DNA of 64,000 bases from Paraburkholderia aromaticivorans (GTDB lineage: Bacteria; Pseudomonadota; Gammaproteobacteria; Burkholderiales; Burkholderiaceae): positions 620,001 through 684,000 of the forward strand of contig NZ_CP051514.1 in assembly GCF_012689525.1 (NCBI RefSeq), given 5' to 3'. This document shows positions 1-9,443 of the stretch, one piece after another. The notes below the pieces were generated by a model, which did not search any database, had not been told where the DNA came from, and saw only the letters and a list, made by a program, of their open reading frames with translations. Within the stretch, counting starts at the first letter, position 1; each line of letters starts with the position of its first letter. Made by a program: the position numbers and the translations under genes.

Positions 1-757
1 AGTGGATCGTCAACGCACGGCCGAGCGCGAGCTTGCCGACCACGGTTTCCGGCACGAAAAAGCGCACCTTCACATTCTGCGGCGGTAGCATCTGCACGAC
101 CGGATTGCCGGCCTGGACCCACTCGCCGACGCGATACAGCGTGTCGTACACGAGCCCTTCAACCGGGGCGCTGACTCGCTTCTGGCTGAGCTTCCATTGC
201 GCCTGGGCGACGGCGGCCCGCGCGGCTTCGACCTGCGCGTTCTGCGCCGAGCGTTGCTGGGTCCTGCCAGGAAGCAGAGCGACGTCGACCTGGTTGGTCA
301 GTTCGCGGACCTGCGCGGCAGTGGCATCGGCCTCTGCACGTGGATCGTCGAGCTGTGCGTGGGCGATGCCGCCGGCGCGATATTGCGCATCGTCGCGCGT
401 GAGTTGCAGCGCGGCCTTATGCGCGTTGGCGACGGCCTGCGCGAGTTGCGCCCGCGTCACGTTTATCTCAGGACGACGCTTGCCGGTCTGGATGTCGGCC
501 AGTTGCGCGCGTGCGGCGGCGAGTTGCTGTTCCGCCTGCTGCAGCCCGGCGGCTTCGTCGACGGATTCGAGCGCGAAGACGGGCGCGCTGGCATTGACGG
601 TTTGCCCGCGCGTGACGGTGTCGGACTGCGACGAGCCGAGATACACGAACTCGCCCTCCACGTACCTCTGATACGTGTTGTCGTCGTGACGCGAGCAGCC
701 GGCGAGCGTCAGTACGACAAACAGCATACAAACACAGGCGCGCAAAAGCCGGGTCAT
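1..757 (-). CDS. HlyD/MFP-family periplasmic adaptor lipoprotein, 3' end cut by window edge
   Basis: Reading the minus strand from the ATG at 757 gives about 252 residues before the window edge. The N-terminus has a hydrophobic signal and a lipobox (LAGC, near residue 20), so it is probably an inner- or outer-membrane-anchored lipoprotein. A first beta/lipoyl-like half is followed by a long Gln/Ala-rich coiled coil and then the returning lipoyl/barrel half (APVEGLVYDTLYRVGEW). This is the usual membrane-fusion-protein plan. These proteins bridge an inner-membrane ABC or RND pump to an outer-membrane channel. The start overlaps the tetR stop by an ATGA, so the two are translationally coupled. 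The pump itself should lie to the left, outside the window. The family is sure; the substrate is unknown. Confidence 0.85.
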   Translation of the reverse strand, partial: MTRLLRACVCMLFVVLTLAGCSRHDDNTYQRYVEGEFVYLGSSQSDTVTRGQTVNASAPVFALESVDEAAGLQQAEQQLAAARAQLADIQTGKRRPEINVTRAQLAQAVANAHKAALQLTRDDAQYRAGGIAHAQLDDPRAEADATAAQVRELTNQVDVALLPGRTQQRSAQNAQVEAARAAVAQAQWKLSQKRVSAPVEGLVYDTLYRVGEWVQAGNPVVQMLPPQNVKVRFFVPETVVGKLALGRALTIH

Positions 758-1455
758 GACTTGCTCCGTGAAGCTACGCGGCGCTTCGGCTGCACCGCAC
801 GCGGTTGCGGCTGCATGCCGCCGATTAGCAGCGCACTCACATGGCGGCGCAACGCGTCGCGCTCGATGGCTGGCAGACCGCGCGCGCTCTGCCAGATCTT
901 CGCAGTGGCAAGCGGCAACATCACCAGCGCGAGTATCGAATTGAAGAGCATCAGCGCTTCGAGTTCGCTATTGACGGTGCCATCCTGCTGCGCCTGCGCG
1001 ACGCGAGCGCCAAAGCGCTTGATGTTGTCGAACGGGATGCGCCGTAGCATCCGTTCGCGCAGCAGCCCGCCCTCGTTGACGATCTCCCGCAGCCATAGCG
1101 GCGACAACCACGGCATGCGCTCTGTGACGTCGAACAGGCGTGCGACGAATTCGTGGGCGAGCGCGAACGGATCGCTCGCGGTGTCTTCCGCAGCAGGCCG
1201 CCAGACGAACTCCGCTGCGAGAGCAAGCCGCTCGTCGACCACCGCATCGAGCAACTTTTCTCGATTCGTGAAGTAGTAGTGGACTAGCGCCGACGTGACA
1301 TTTGCGTCAGCCGCGATCTGTGCGACGGTGGTGGCGGCAATGCCGCGTTCGGCAAAGAGCCGCGTTGCGGTATCGAGCAGATGTTCTCGCACGTCGAAAT
1401 CGTCGACCGCCGGGCGGCGGCCGAGTGGCTTCGCGGGCGAGCGGTTCGCGTACAT
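754..1455 (-). CDS. TetR/AcrR-family repressor (CecR-like)
   Basis: A 233-residue TetR-type regulator. The N-terminal HTH lies at about residues 25-70, with the family signature around ATTVAQIAADANVTSALVHYYF. The C-terminal helical ligand domain (from about residue 80) resembles the CecR/YbiH type often paired with HlyD-ABC exporters. The gene overlaps the downstream adaptor gene by four bases, so it most likely represses its own efflux operon. A 16-bp imperfect dyad lies only about 10 bp upstream of the start, which fits autoregulation. The effector cannot be told from the sequence. Confidence 0.88.
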   Translation of the reverse strand: MYANRSPAKPLGRRPAVDDFDVREHLLDTATRLFAERGIAATTVAQIAADANVTSALVHYYFTNREKLLDAVVDERLALAAEFVWRPAAEDTASDPFALAHEFVARLFDVTERMPWLSPLWLREIVNEGGLLRERMLRRIPFDNIKRFGARVAQAQQDGTVNSELEALMLFNSILALVMLPLATAKIWQSARGLPAIERDALRRHVSALLIGGMQPQPRAVQPKRRVASRSKS

Positions 1456-1464
1456 TGATTCAAT

Positions 1465-1480
1465 CTAATTGATGAGTTAG
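1465..1480. promoter_or_regulatory. Candidate TetR operator (imperfect inverted repeat)
   Basis: The sequence CTAATTGATGAGTTAG is a dyad with CTAAYT half-sites (5 of 6 matching) around a 4-bp centre, in an AT-rich patch directly upstream of the tetR start. Position and symmetry fit autorepression. No binding data support it. Confidence 0.45.
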
Positions 1481-1696
1481 TTAAATTCAAGGTTGTGTTT
1501 TGCCTTGTGTCATCTGGCGGTCAGGGCAATTGCATGAAACGTTACAGGGGGTTGCGAGATGCTGGTGAGCCATGCGCCAACCAAATCGGGCCATGCCGTC
1601 CTATTCACGCTCGATCGTTGCTGTGAGCTTGACCAACGTCGCCTTCAGGGCAATCATCGGCCGGTGGCCGGTTGGAAGCGTACGCCTATAACGGGT

Positions 1697-1838
1697 CGAG
1701 GTTGTGTGAAAACGCAAAAGTACTCGGTTTTCGGGTGTCGCTTTACCCTTCCCGAGTTGCCACCAAGCCAATACAGCGCGATCTGATGGGTCGATTTTCT
1801 AGAAGACCGCATTCAACACGTGTTTTCACACAGCCTCG
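1697..1838. repeat. 142-bp MITE-like element or collapsed IS with 17-bp terminal inverted repeats
   Basis: Positions 1697-1713 (CGAGGTTGTGTGAAAAC) and 1822-1838 are inverted copies with one mismatch, and similarity continues a few bases outward. The 108 bp between them carry no credible gene. Short length, matching ends and no transposase fit a MITE or an internally deleted IS that a full-length element elsewhere could mobilise. No clear target duplication is visible. Confidence 0.6.
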
Positions 1839-2285
1839 GTCGTCGGCGGCCTCTCCTACGCCGTCGCACGCCGACAGGCGACATGGGCCGCATCGCTCGC
1901 CGACAGCATCCGACCGGCTCGCACCGACGTCCAGTAGATCAACCTGTCCTGCCTTTGGCGTTCCGGGCCGATAGTGCTACTTGAGCCACGACGCAACAGC
2001 GCGTCGCGGTGGGGAAAAAATTGGCAAGCGCTACCGCACAAACCCGTGCTAATTCGGAAAGGACAGTTTCTGTGAGTCAACCGTTCGGCGACGCCGACGC
2101 GATAACACGATTTGATCGACGAGTGGCACGATCGTCTGTACGGACTGGCAGCGCGGCCGGACTCTGCGGTTCGGTCGACGCAGCGGTCCAGACTCATGCT
2201 TCCGTGCAACCGCCGTCCAGGCCGCGGCGATAAAATTGGCAATGCTGTAGCGATCGATTACGCCAGACTAAAGGGGGTAAAAGTT
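1839..2285. other. Intergenic stretch without a convincing gene
   Basis: Open frames on both strands here are short and of arbitrary composition. A short plus-strand frame ending near 1941 could be the tail of a lost gene, but nothing identifies it. The stretch ends in the strong Shine-Dalgarno of the small gene at 2286. Confidence 0.4.
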
Positions 2286-2513
2286 ATGGAATGGATGGAC
2301 GCGCGACCCGTAGTGCCGGGCTACTATTGGGTGCGATTTACGGACGACCGAACGCCGAAGCAAACCATCTGGGAGGTCGCAGACGTGCCCGGGAACGGTT
2401 CACGGCAGTTAGTCGTGATCCTACTGGGCGACGATGAGATCATGGAACTGGACGATTCGTTCTTTGACCGCGCACTGTTTGCTGGACCGATGGAACCGCC
2501 GTCGATGGAATGA
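2286..2513 (+). CDS. Small conserved-looking hypothetical protein (75 aa)
   Basis: The ATG at 2286 follows an AAGGGGG Shine-Dalgarno at good spacing. An upstream in-frame start at 2112 exists, but the extra 58 residues look like non-coding translation and have no ribosome site. The product is short, soluble and acidic, with an aromatic-rich start (PGYYWVRF) and an acidic end. It resembles small orphan proteins of Burkholderia accessory regions. Function unknown. It sits between the MITE-like repeat and the IS tower. Confidence 0.55.
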   Translation: MEWMDARPVVPGYYWVRFTDDRTPKQTIWEVADVPGNGSRQLVVILLGDDEIMELDDSFFDRALFAGPMEPPSME

Positions 2514-2688
2514 CCGCCGTAGCCGGACCGGCTGCCACTCCATCCGGAGAACCTCAGATCTTGTGTAATTCGTGCCACAAGGGACGACATCTCTCTAGAG
2601 ACTGTCCGAAATGGCTAGGTGATGCGCGCGTGGTACGACATCCGGTGGCTCTGTCAGGTTGATGGGGAGGCGGCGGTAGAATGAGGTG

Positions 2689-2854
2689 ATGAAGAAGAAA
2701 ATATCCCTTTATCACGGCCACCGCTTCCCCGCCGTCGTCATCAGCTGCGCGCTTCTCTGGTATTTCCGGTTCAGCCTGAGCTTACGCGACATTGAGGAGT
2801 TGTTGCTTGAGCGTGGTGTCGTGTCACGTACGAAACGATCCGTTGCTGGTGCGA
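2689..2854 (+). pseudogene. IS6-family transposase, 5' fragment
   Basis: The ATG at 2689 starts a typical IS6 N-terminus (YHGHRFPAVVIS, then FSLSLRDIEELLLERGV). The frame breaks near 2818: the expected YETIRCWC continues in another frame up to the IS1111 junction at 2854. The missing remainder lies at 9444-10008. Confidence 0.85.
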
Positions 2855-2984
2855 ATGGAATGAACGGCCCCCACCAATTGGTGAGGATATCCAGGAGGTG
2901 CCTCCTCACTCACAGGCCGACGGTATAGAAGTGCCACAGCAGGAGGATCATAAGGATCTTCCCAGGCAAACCGGAGTAGCGATC

Positions 2985-4012
2985 ATGAAACGTACGATCG
3001 TGGGTGTGGATATCGCGAAGAACGTGATGCAGGTTCATTGGGTTGACCCGGACAGCGGCGAGATCGTAAATAAACCCGTTAAAAGAGCGGCATTTCTCGA
3101 GTACTTTGCCAATCGCCGTCCCTGTCTGGTCGGCATGGAGTCCTGTGGCGGCTCCCAACATTGGGCCCGGCGGTTGATCGAAATGGGTCATCAAGTGAAG
3201 CTGATGCCAGCGAGATTCGTCAAGGCGTTTGTCACCGGTAACAAGAACGATTCGGCCGACGCGCGGGCAATCTGGATGGCCACGCAGATGCCCAGCAAGG
3301 AAGTTGCCGTGAAGACCGAAGCGCAGCAGGCCATTCTGGCGCTGCACCGGATGCGGCAACAACTGGTGAAGTTTCGCACGATGCAGATCAACAGCCTGCG
3401 GGGCCTGTTGACCGAATACGGCGAGGTGATGGGAACAGGTCGTCCCGCGCTGGACAGGGCTATCGCAGGTGTGCTGGAGAGGCTTTCCGAACGCCTGCCG
3501 ACAATACTTATCGATACACTTCGCGAACAGTGGAACGGACTGAATACACTGGACCAGCAGATTGCCCAGATCGAGCACCGTTTGCAGGTGTGGATGAAAG
3601 AAGACGAGGCAGCCAGGGCGATCGCAGCGATACCCGGCGTGGGCCTTTTAACCGCAACAGCAGCGGTCGCGACGATGGGGCATGCGAAGTCGTTCAGGTC
3701 CGGCCGCGAGTTCTCTGCCTGGCTTGGTCTTGTACCCGGGCAAACCGGTTCTGGCGGCAAGATTGAGCTATTGGGAATCAGCAAACGCGGCGATACGTAT
3801 TTGAGGACGCTGCTCATTCACGGCGCCCGTAGCGTGATATTTCACGCGAAAGAATCCGGCGCATGGATCGAGCAGTTGCAAAAGCGCCGACCGCTGAACG
3901 TGGTGGTCGTGGCGCTGGCCAACAAGATGGCCCGAACGATCTGGGCGATACTGGCACATCAAAAGCCGTATGAAAAAGGCTACGTGAGCGTGAGGCCGAT
4001 CCAGACACTTAG
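2985..4012 (+). pseudogene. IS1111-type transposase, interrupted four codons from its stop
   Basis: The ATG at 2985 has an upstream purine-rich site and begins MKRTIVGVDIAKN, the RuvC-like DEDD N-terminus of IS110 transposases. The conserved C-terminal block (IPGVGLLTATA to GLVPGQTGSGGK) lies around residues 205-265. The frame runs intact to the TTAG at 4009-4012, where an IS701 element enters. Joining 4012 to 9169 restores the ending ...QTLSVLR-stop (stop at 9179-9181), a product of 346 residues, normal for the family. As it stands it reads into the IS701 end and stops at 4184. Activity could survive, since only the last four residues are changed. Confidence 0.85.
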
Positions 4013-5394
4013 TACTACAGCCGTAGATGTGTTGAAGGCATCCCGCCGCGTCGTCGGTAATGACACTGCTGTGCGCGATACTGGTGTCGGCGCCGCCACA
4101 TTGACCACGACATCACATGCTCGATGGAGTGGAGTGTTCGCCATATCAGGCGACACAGTAACCGGCGGATCTCCTGAACGCTGAGCGGGAGTAAACCTTC
4201 AGCAGTTTTTTTTGGCCTGCGCCCTCAGAGCAGCAAGCACCGCGTGCGCCAGCAACGCCAGCGTGATGTGACGATACCAGCCCTGCCAGCGACGTACCTC
4301 ATACTGATCGAGGCCGCATTCGCCCTTGGCCGCCTCAAATCCGACCTCGATCTCCCAGCGTCTGCCAGCGACGTTGACCAGAGTCTGGCGGGTAACCATC
4401 CTGCGGGGTGCATAGACGACGTAATACGCGTGCTCGCGCTTCTCATCGAGGCTGCGCCGTACCAGCAGGTAATGTCCATAACGACGCTCGCCGGCGCTGA
4501 CTTGCAAGCGCCATAGCGGGGTGAGTGCCCAGTCATACAGGCGCTCGCCCTTCGGCACCGATACCAGCCGAGAGGCGGCGCCATGCCTGGGGTGACAAGG
4601 CTTGCGCAATCCTGTCGGCGCGCACCGAGGTAGGGCCTTGCCACCACAGCGATTCGTTCTTCCTGACCGCCAGCACGAATGGTTGTGTGCGCGACTCGAG
4701 CCACAGCCGCAAGGGACGGTCGCCGCCGTACACCTCATCGCCGGTGACCCAGCCGCAGGGAACACCCGAAGCCAGCGCCCGCTCAAGCATCTGCCGCGCG
4801 AGTTGAGGCTTGGTTGCGAATTCCACCGTGTCGGGCACCCCCGCCGCCTGACAGCGACTGCGATCACCGATCCAGCCCTGCGGCATGTAGAGTTCCCGGT
4901 CGATAAATGCGCTGCCCTCGTTACCTGCGTAGCAGAGGAACACCCCGATCTGGCTGTTCTCGATGCGGCCTGCCGTGCCGCTGTACTGGCGCTGCACACC
5001 AGCAGAGTGCTCGCCCTTTTTGAGGAAGCCCGTTTCATCCACGATGAGGACCGCGTCACGCTCGCCGAGTTGCTCGACGACGTATTCGCGCAGAATGTCG
5101 CGGGCCGCGTCGGCATCCCATTGCGCTCGCTCGAGAAGGTGCTGAACACCATCGGGCGTGGCTTCGCCCATCCATTCCGCGAGTTGCCAGCCGTTCTTGC
5201 GTTCGGCTGTGCCTAGCAGACCTTTCAGATATGCCAGCGAACGCTGCCTCGGTTCTGCGCGTCTGAACAGGCCGGCGAGTCCCTCATGCAATACATCCAG
5301 TTCATGTTCCCACGCTTTAGCGATTTCATTCATAGGGTCTATACAAAGTAGTAGTACTAACTTAGTATAGGAAAAAATAACTACGGCTGTAATG
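4013..5394 (-). mobile_element. IS701-family element, copy A
   Basis: The left end TACTACAGCCGTAGAT directly follows TTAG (4009-4012). The right end, read inward, is CATTACAGCCGTAG and is followed by TTAG (5395-5398). The TTAG duplication fits the YTAR target known for IS701 elements. The transposase gene points left, and copy B abuts it head to head. Confidence 0.85.
4199..5333 (-). pseudogene. IS701-family transposase, frameshifted
   Basis: It reads from the ATG at 5333 through the family motifs (LIVDETGFLKKG near residue 100, GWVTGDEVYGGD near 195). Near 4550 the frame shifts: one frame ends at 4533 while the other carries GERLYDWALTPLWRL through GRRWEIEVGFEAAKGECG to the stop at 4199. 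Copy B at 5460 is the intact counterpart and shows that one base was gained or lost. Confidence 0.85.
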
Positions 5395-5398
5395 TTAG

Positions 5399-6785
5399 TA
5401 CTACAGCCGTAGATTTTTTACTATACTAACAAGATTTAGTGCTACTACATGAGAAAGCGATGCATTCGACGGCAATAGCGTGGGAGCGTGAACTGGAGGC
5501 GCTACATCAGCGGCTCGGAGAACTGTTCAGGCGACCCGAGCCCCGACATCGGTCTCTCGCTTACCTGAAGGGCCTGCTGGGCACAGTCGAGCGCAAGAAC
5601 GGCTGGCAACTCGCCGAATGGATCGGCGAAGCAACGCCTGATGGCGTGCAGCACCTGCTCGAGCGGGCGCAATGGGATGCGGATGGCGCGCGCGATGTGC
5701 TCCGGGAGTACGTCGTTGAACAACTGGGCGAGCGCGACGCGGTGCTGATTGTGGACGAGACCGGCTTCGTCAAGAAGGGGCAGCACTCGGCCGGTGTGCA
5801 ACGCCAGTACAGTGGCACCGCAGGCCGTATCGAGAACAGCCAGATCGGCGTGTTCCTCTGCTATGCCGGTCGCGGCGGCAGCGCGTTTATCGACCGCGAA
5901 CTGTATGTGCCCAAGGCGTGGACCGATGACCGTGTGCGCTGCGAGGCAGCGGGCATTCCCAAGGCGGTGGAGTTTGCAACGAAGCCGCAGCTCGCGCGCA
6001 GCATGCTTGAGCGGGCGCTGGACGCAGGTGTGCCGTGCGGCTGGGTCACGGGTGATGAAGTCTACGGCGGCGACCGTCACCTGCGGCTGTGGCTCGAGTC
6101 GCGCGGCCAGTCTTTCGTACTGGCCGTCGCGAAGAACGAACCCCTGTGGTGGCAGGGTCCCGACTACGTACGGTCCGACCGGATCGCCGAAGCCTTGCCG
6201 GCACGGGCATGGCGACGCCTGTCAGCAGGTGCCGGCGCCAAAGGCGAGCGCCTGTATGACTGGGCGTTGACTCCGCTGTGGCGTCTGCAGATCACCACAG
6301 AAGAGCGCCGCTTCGGGCATTACCTGCTGGTGCGGCGCAGCCTGGACGAGCAACGCGAGCATGCGTATTACGTCGTATACGCCCCGCGCAGCAAAGCCAC
6401 ACGGCAAACCCTGGTCAACGTCGCGGGCCGCAGGTGGGAAATCGAAACCGGCTTCGAGGCAACCAAAGGCGAATGCGGGCTCGATCAATACGAGGTACGC
6501 CAATGGCAGGGCTGGTACCGTCACATCACGCTGGCGCTGCTGGCCCATGCCGCGCTCGTCACCCTGCGGGTGCGCGCCAAAAAAAACACCTGAAGATTCG
6601 GTGCCGCTCAGTGTGCAGGAGATCCGCCGGCTACTGTGCCGCCTCCTATGGCGCGGAGCTCACTCCATCGAGTACGTCCTGGCCTGGTCGGCATGGCGGC
6701 GCAGGCACCAGTACCGCGCCCAGCAGTGTCACTACCGGCGCCGCGGCTGCGTACCTCCTGCTTTGTTTTATCTACGGCTGTAGTA
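5399..6785 (+). mobile_element. IS701-family element, copy B (intact)
   Basis: The ends TACTACAGCCGTAGAT (5399) and its inverse ending at 6785 match for 16 bases. TTAG lies on both sides (5395-5398 and 6786-6789). The 1387-bp element carries one transposase gene and a non-coding 3' tail of about 190 bp that is homologous to the tail of copy A. It is probably the active relative of copy A. Confidence 0.9.
5460..6593 (+). CDS. IS701-family transposase
   Basis: An intact DDE transposase of 377 residues, counted from the ATG at 5460 (an upstream GTG at 5439 is a less likely start). Catalytic-region motifs include LIVDETGFVKKG near residue 100, GDEVYGGD near 198 and GRRWEIETGFEATKGECG near 330, which carries the conserved Glu. 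It differs from copy A by scattered substitutions rather than being identical, so the two arrived independently or have diverged. The ORF ends in a lysine-rich tail (RAKKNT). Confidence 0.92.
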   Translation: MHSTAIAWERELEALHQRLGELFRRPEPRHRSLAYLKGLLGTVERKNGWQLAEWIGEATPDGVQHLLERAQWDADGARDVLREYVVEQLGERDAVLIVDETGFVKKGQHSAGVQRQYSGTAGRIENSQIGVFLCYAGRGGSAFIDRELYVPKAWTDDRVRCEAAGIPKAVEFATKPQLARSMLERALDAGVPCGWVTGDEVYGGDRHLRLWLESRGQSFVLAVAKNEPLWWQGPDYVRSDRIAEALPARAWRRLSAGAGAKGERLYDWALTPLWRLQITTEERRFGHYLLVRRSLDEQREHAYYVVYAPRSKATRQTLVNVAGRRWEIETGFEATKGECGLDQYEVRQWQGWYRHITLALLAHAALVTLRVRAKKNT

Positions 6786-6788
6786 TTA

Positions 6789-7701
6789 GAAGCTGTTGCG
6801 AAATTAAGTTTTGGGGCTGTTAACTTTTCCGACTTGGTGTTAACTTTCTGTCTTGTTTTGCCTGACAGGAAGCGATGCCGAAAGAACTGATAGACGACGA
6901 ATTGTGGTCACTCATCGAACCGCTGCTGCCTGCGCGAGCACCGCGCAATCGCCAATATGCCGGTCGAAAACCGACACCGGACCGAGCCGTTCTAACCGGC
7001 ATCGTATTCGTGTTGCGCTCGGGCATTGCGTGGAACCTGCTACCGCAAGAGATGGGATGCGGTTCGGGCACCGCCTGCTGGCGACGGCTCGTGGCATGGC
7101 AAGAAGCAGGAGTCTGGCAACGCATCCACGAAGCGTTGCTGGCCGAACTGCGTCGTCGTGGCGAAATCGACCTGTCACGAGTGCTTGTGGACAGCTCGTC
7201 GATTCGTGCGATGCTGGCGGGAAAAAAACCGGCCCGAATCCAACGGACCGGCGCAAGCTCGGCAGCAAACACCACCTCATCGTCGACGCGAAAGGCCTCC
7301 CGCTCGCGGTCATCCTGACCGGGGCGAACCGTCACGACGTCACCCAGCTTGATGCACTCGTCGATGCCATTCCACACATTCGCGGCAAGCGGGGACGTCC
7401 ACTGCATAAACCGCAAATCGTTCAGGGCGACCGGGGCTACAGCTCGGAACCGCACCGGCAGCGTTTGAGAGAACGCGGCATCACGCCGGTACTCGCAAAG
7501 ATTGGCTCGCCCCATGGCAGTGGCCTGGGTAAAACGCGTTGGCCAGTCGAGCGCTCGATTGCCTGGCTTCACTCGTTCCGACGCCTGAAGATTCGCTACG
7601 AACGCTATGCCCATGTCCATGAAGCCTTCCTGTCTCTGGCTTGTGCCTTGATTTGCTGGACGCGACTCAAGCCAATGTTTAACTAATTTCGCAACAGCTT
7701 C
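6789..7701 (+). mobile_element. IS5-family element
   Basis: A 913-bp element with ends GAAGCTGTTGCGAAATTA and its inverse, flanked by TTA (6786-6788 and 7702-7704). A 3-bp TNA duplication fits the IS1031/IS427 side of the IS5 family. It lies exactly in the TTAG between two IS701 elements. Confidence 0.87.
6875..7686 (+). CDS. IS5-family transposase made by programmed -1 frameshift
   Basis: The first frame (6875-7318) gives the N-terminal HTH/DUF4096-like half (LIDDELWSLIEPLLP) and the first catalytic Asp (VLVDSSS). The second frame runs to 7686 with HHLIVDAKGLPL, GDRGYSSEPHRQ and the terminal VERSIAWLHSFRRL segment. They overlap at A7 (7222-7228). In the first frame this reads A AAA AAA, a textbook slippery heptamer for -1 slippage. 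The fused product is about 270 residues, normal for the group, so this is probably an active gene rather than a broken one. Confidence 0.87.
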
Positions 7702-7705
7702 TTAG

Positions 7706-9164
7706 TTTTACTGTGTCATAAATTTATGCCATTATAGAACCTTCTTCAGATTTGGCATGAGGAAACAATGGACGCGAAATCGTCGTTCGATGAGTACCTG
7801 GAACATCTCTGTGAAGCGCTCGGACACAGCGATCGCAATGCAGGGCTGGTGGGGTACTGCCAAGGCTTGATGTTGCCGCTGCGGCGTAAGAGTGTTGAGC
7901 CGCTGGCCGCTCACCTTGAACCCGAACGTGTCAGCGCGCGCCACCAGTCCTTACATCACTTTGTTTCGAAGTCGGAATGGTCAGACGCTGCTTTGCTTGA
8001 GCAGGTCAGGCGTTGGGTATTGCCACACATGAATCCGGCCAACGGACTGTTCTGGATCATTGACGACACCGGCTTTCCGAAACAGGGCAAACATTCGGTA
8101 GGCGTCGCACGGCAATACTGCGGGCAGTTAGGAAAGCAGGACAACTGTCAGGTCGCAGTGAGCTTGTCGGTCGCCACGGAGGACGCCAGTTTGCCCGTCG
8201 CATACCAACTCTATTTGCCCCATGAATGGAGCGAAGATCCGGCACGATGTCAGCGCGCTGGCGTGCCTGATGAAATCGCGTTTTCGACCAAGCCGCAAAT
8301 GGCGGCAACACAACTGCGTGAAGCGCGCGAAAGCGGCGCGCCTGACGGTATTGTGCTGGCAGACGCCGGTTACGGGAACGACAGTGTCTTCCGTGACGCC
8401 ATCAGCGAACTGGGATTAACTTACGCAGTGGGCATTCAGTCCAGCGCCCGCGTCTGGGCTCCCGGCACGGCACCTCTGAGTGTTGAGCCGCCCATCGGGC
8501 AGCCTGGACGGCCGCGCAAACTGCTGCGCCGTGCGCCCGGTCACGAGCCAGTATCAGTCAAAGCGCTTGCGCGTGGTCTTGATGCTTCTTCCTACCGCAT
8601 GATCAACTGGCGCGAAGGAACCCGCACCATCCTGAGTTCCAGATTTGCCGCTGTACGTGTACGGACATCGCACCGTGACTATTGGCGCGCTACACAGCGC
8701 GATGAGCAATGGCTCCTGATTGAATGGCCTCAGGGCGACCCTGAACCGGCTAAATATTGGCTCGCAACACTTCCGGAAGTGACGTCCCTCGAACGTCTGG
8801 TCAGTGTCGCGAAGATGCGCTGGCGTATCGAGCGCGACTACCAGGATCTGAAGCAGGAGTTCGGTCTGGGCCATTTCGAAGGCCGCAGTTGGCGTGGGTT
8901 TCACCATCATGCGTCGCTTTGCATCGCGGCCTACGGTTTTCTGGTTGCACAGCGCCTGATTCAGGGCGCTGGTAAAAAAAACTTCGCCATCGGCAGCCTC
9001 TTTACCTTACCCGACGATTATGTGCCACGGGGCTCCCCAGCGCGCCCAACGACATGTGGCTGATTCGATTGCCAGCTTGCGCTGGCGGCTCGCAGCCTAC
9101 ATCGCCCAACGCCTTCGACGATGTCCGTTCTGCTCTTCATCAAATATCTTGTGACACAGTAAAA
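7706..9164 (+). mobile_element. IS701-family element, type C
   Basis: The ends TTTTACTGTGTCA (7706) and its inverse ending at 9164 are flanked by TTAG (7702-7705 and 9165-9168). The 1459-bp element is unrelated in end sequence to copies A and B, yet it uses the same tetranucleotide target. Confidence 0.88.
7768..9154 (+). pseudogene. IS701-family transposase, frameshifted near the C-terminus
   Basis: The frame from the ATG at 7768 runs to a stop at 9063 (431 residues). Motifs include WIIDDTGFPKQGKHS near residue 97, VLADAGYGNDSVFRD near 195 and MRWRIERDYQDLKQEFGL near 353. After about 9030 the natural end continues in another frame (AQRHVADSIASLRWRL to a stop at 9152-9154), so about 35 C-terminal residues are replaced by an aberrant tail. 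The catalytic core is intact, so function might survive. Confidence 0.8.
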
Positions 9165-9168
9165 TTAG

Positions 9169-9441
9169 TGTTTTGCGTTAGACAGCTTCGTAACATGGAA
9201 TGGAACGTCAAGGTTGCATTGGCATTCGAGTGTGATGACGAAACAGGTCGGACCGGGACTCACCAAGCCTGAGAACTTGTCAGAGACTAATGATCTCGTG
9301 GTGTGAATGAGGCGTGAGTCAGCGGATTTCATAGAAGGGGCCCGCAGTGAAGCAGACTGCAAAAAGGCCGAATGTAGAGCTGCAACCCATCCTGTCGATC
9401 AAAACACACGAAAGCCTGGCGCAAAGGGGGCCGTTCATGTA
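9169..9441 (+). repeat. Displaced 3' tail of the IS1111-type element
   Basis: It starts with the last four codons and stop of the IS1111 transposase, then a non-coding tail. Blocks such as GGAACGTCAAGGTTGC and AACAGGTCGGACCGGGACTC recur (inverted) at about 47020-47300 in the second IS1111-type element. This identifies 9169-9441 as the right part of the element whose left part is 2855-4012. Confidence 0.85.
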
Positions 9442-9443
9442 GA

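Larger units (their letters stand above)
2855..9441 (+). mobile_element. IS110-family (IS1111 group) element, interrupted near the end of its transposase gene
   Basis: Subterminal inverted repeats ATGAACGGCCCCC (2860-2872) and GGGGGCCGTTCAT (9426-9438) match perfectly. Five bases lie outside the left repeat and three outside the right. The second IS1111-type element at 47005-48468 has exactly the same asymmetry. The flanking GA (2853-2854 and 9442-9443) is the shared dinucleotide. Positions 4013-9164 are foreign insertions; without them and one TTAG copy the element is about 1.43 kb. The right non-coding tail (9182-9425) resembles that of the second copy. Confidence 0.87.

Noticed and set aside
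2112..2285. N-terminal extension of the small gene at 2286
   Set aside because: It has no ribosome site and low-quality composition, whereas a strong Shine-Dalgarno precedes the ATG at 2286.
7222..7228. IS5-family transposase as a pseudogene
   Set aside because: The frame change coincides with a correctly phased A AAA AAA heptamer, so programmed frameshifting explains it better than mutation.
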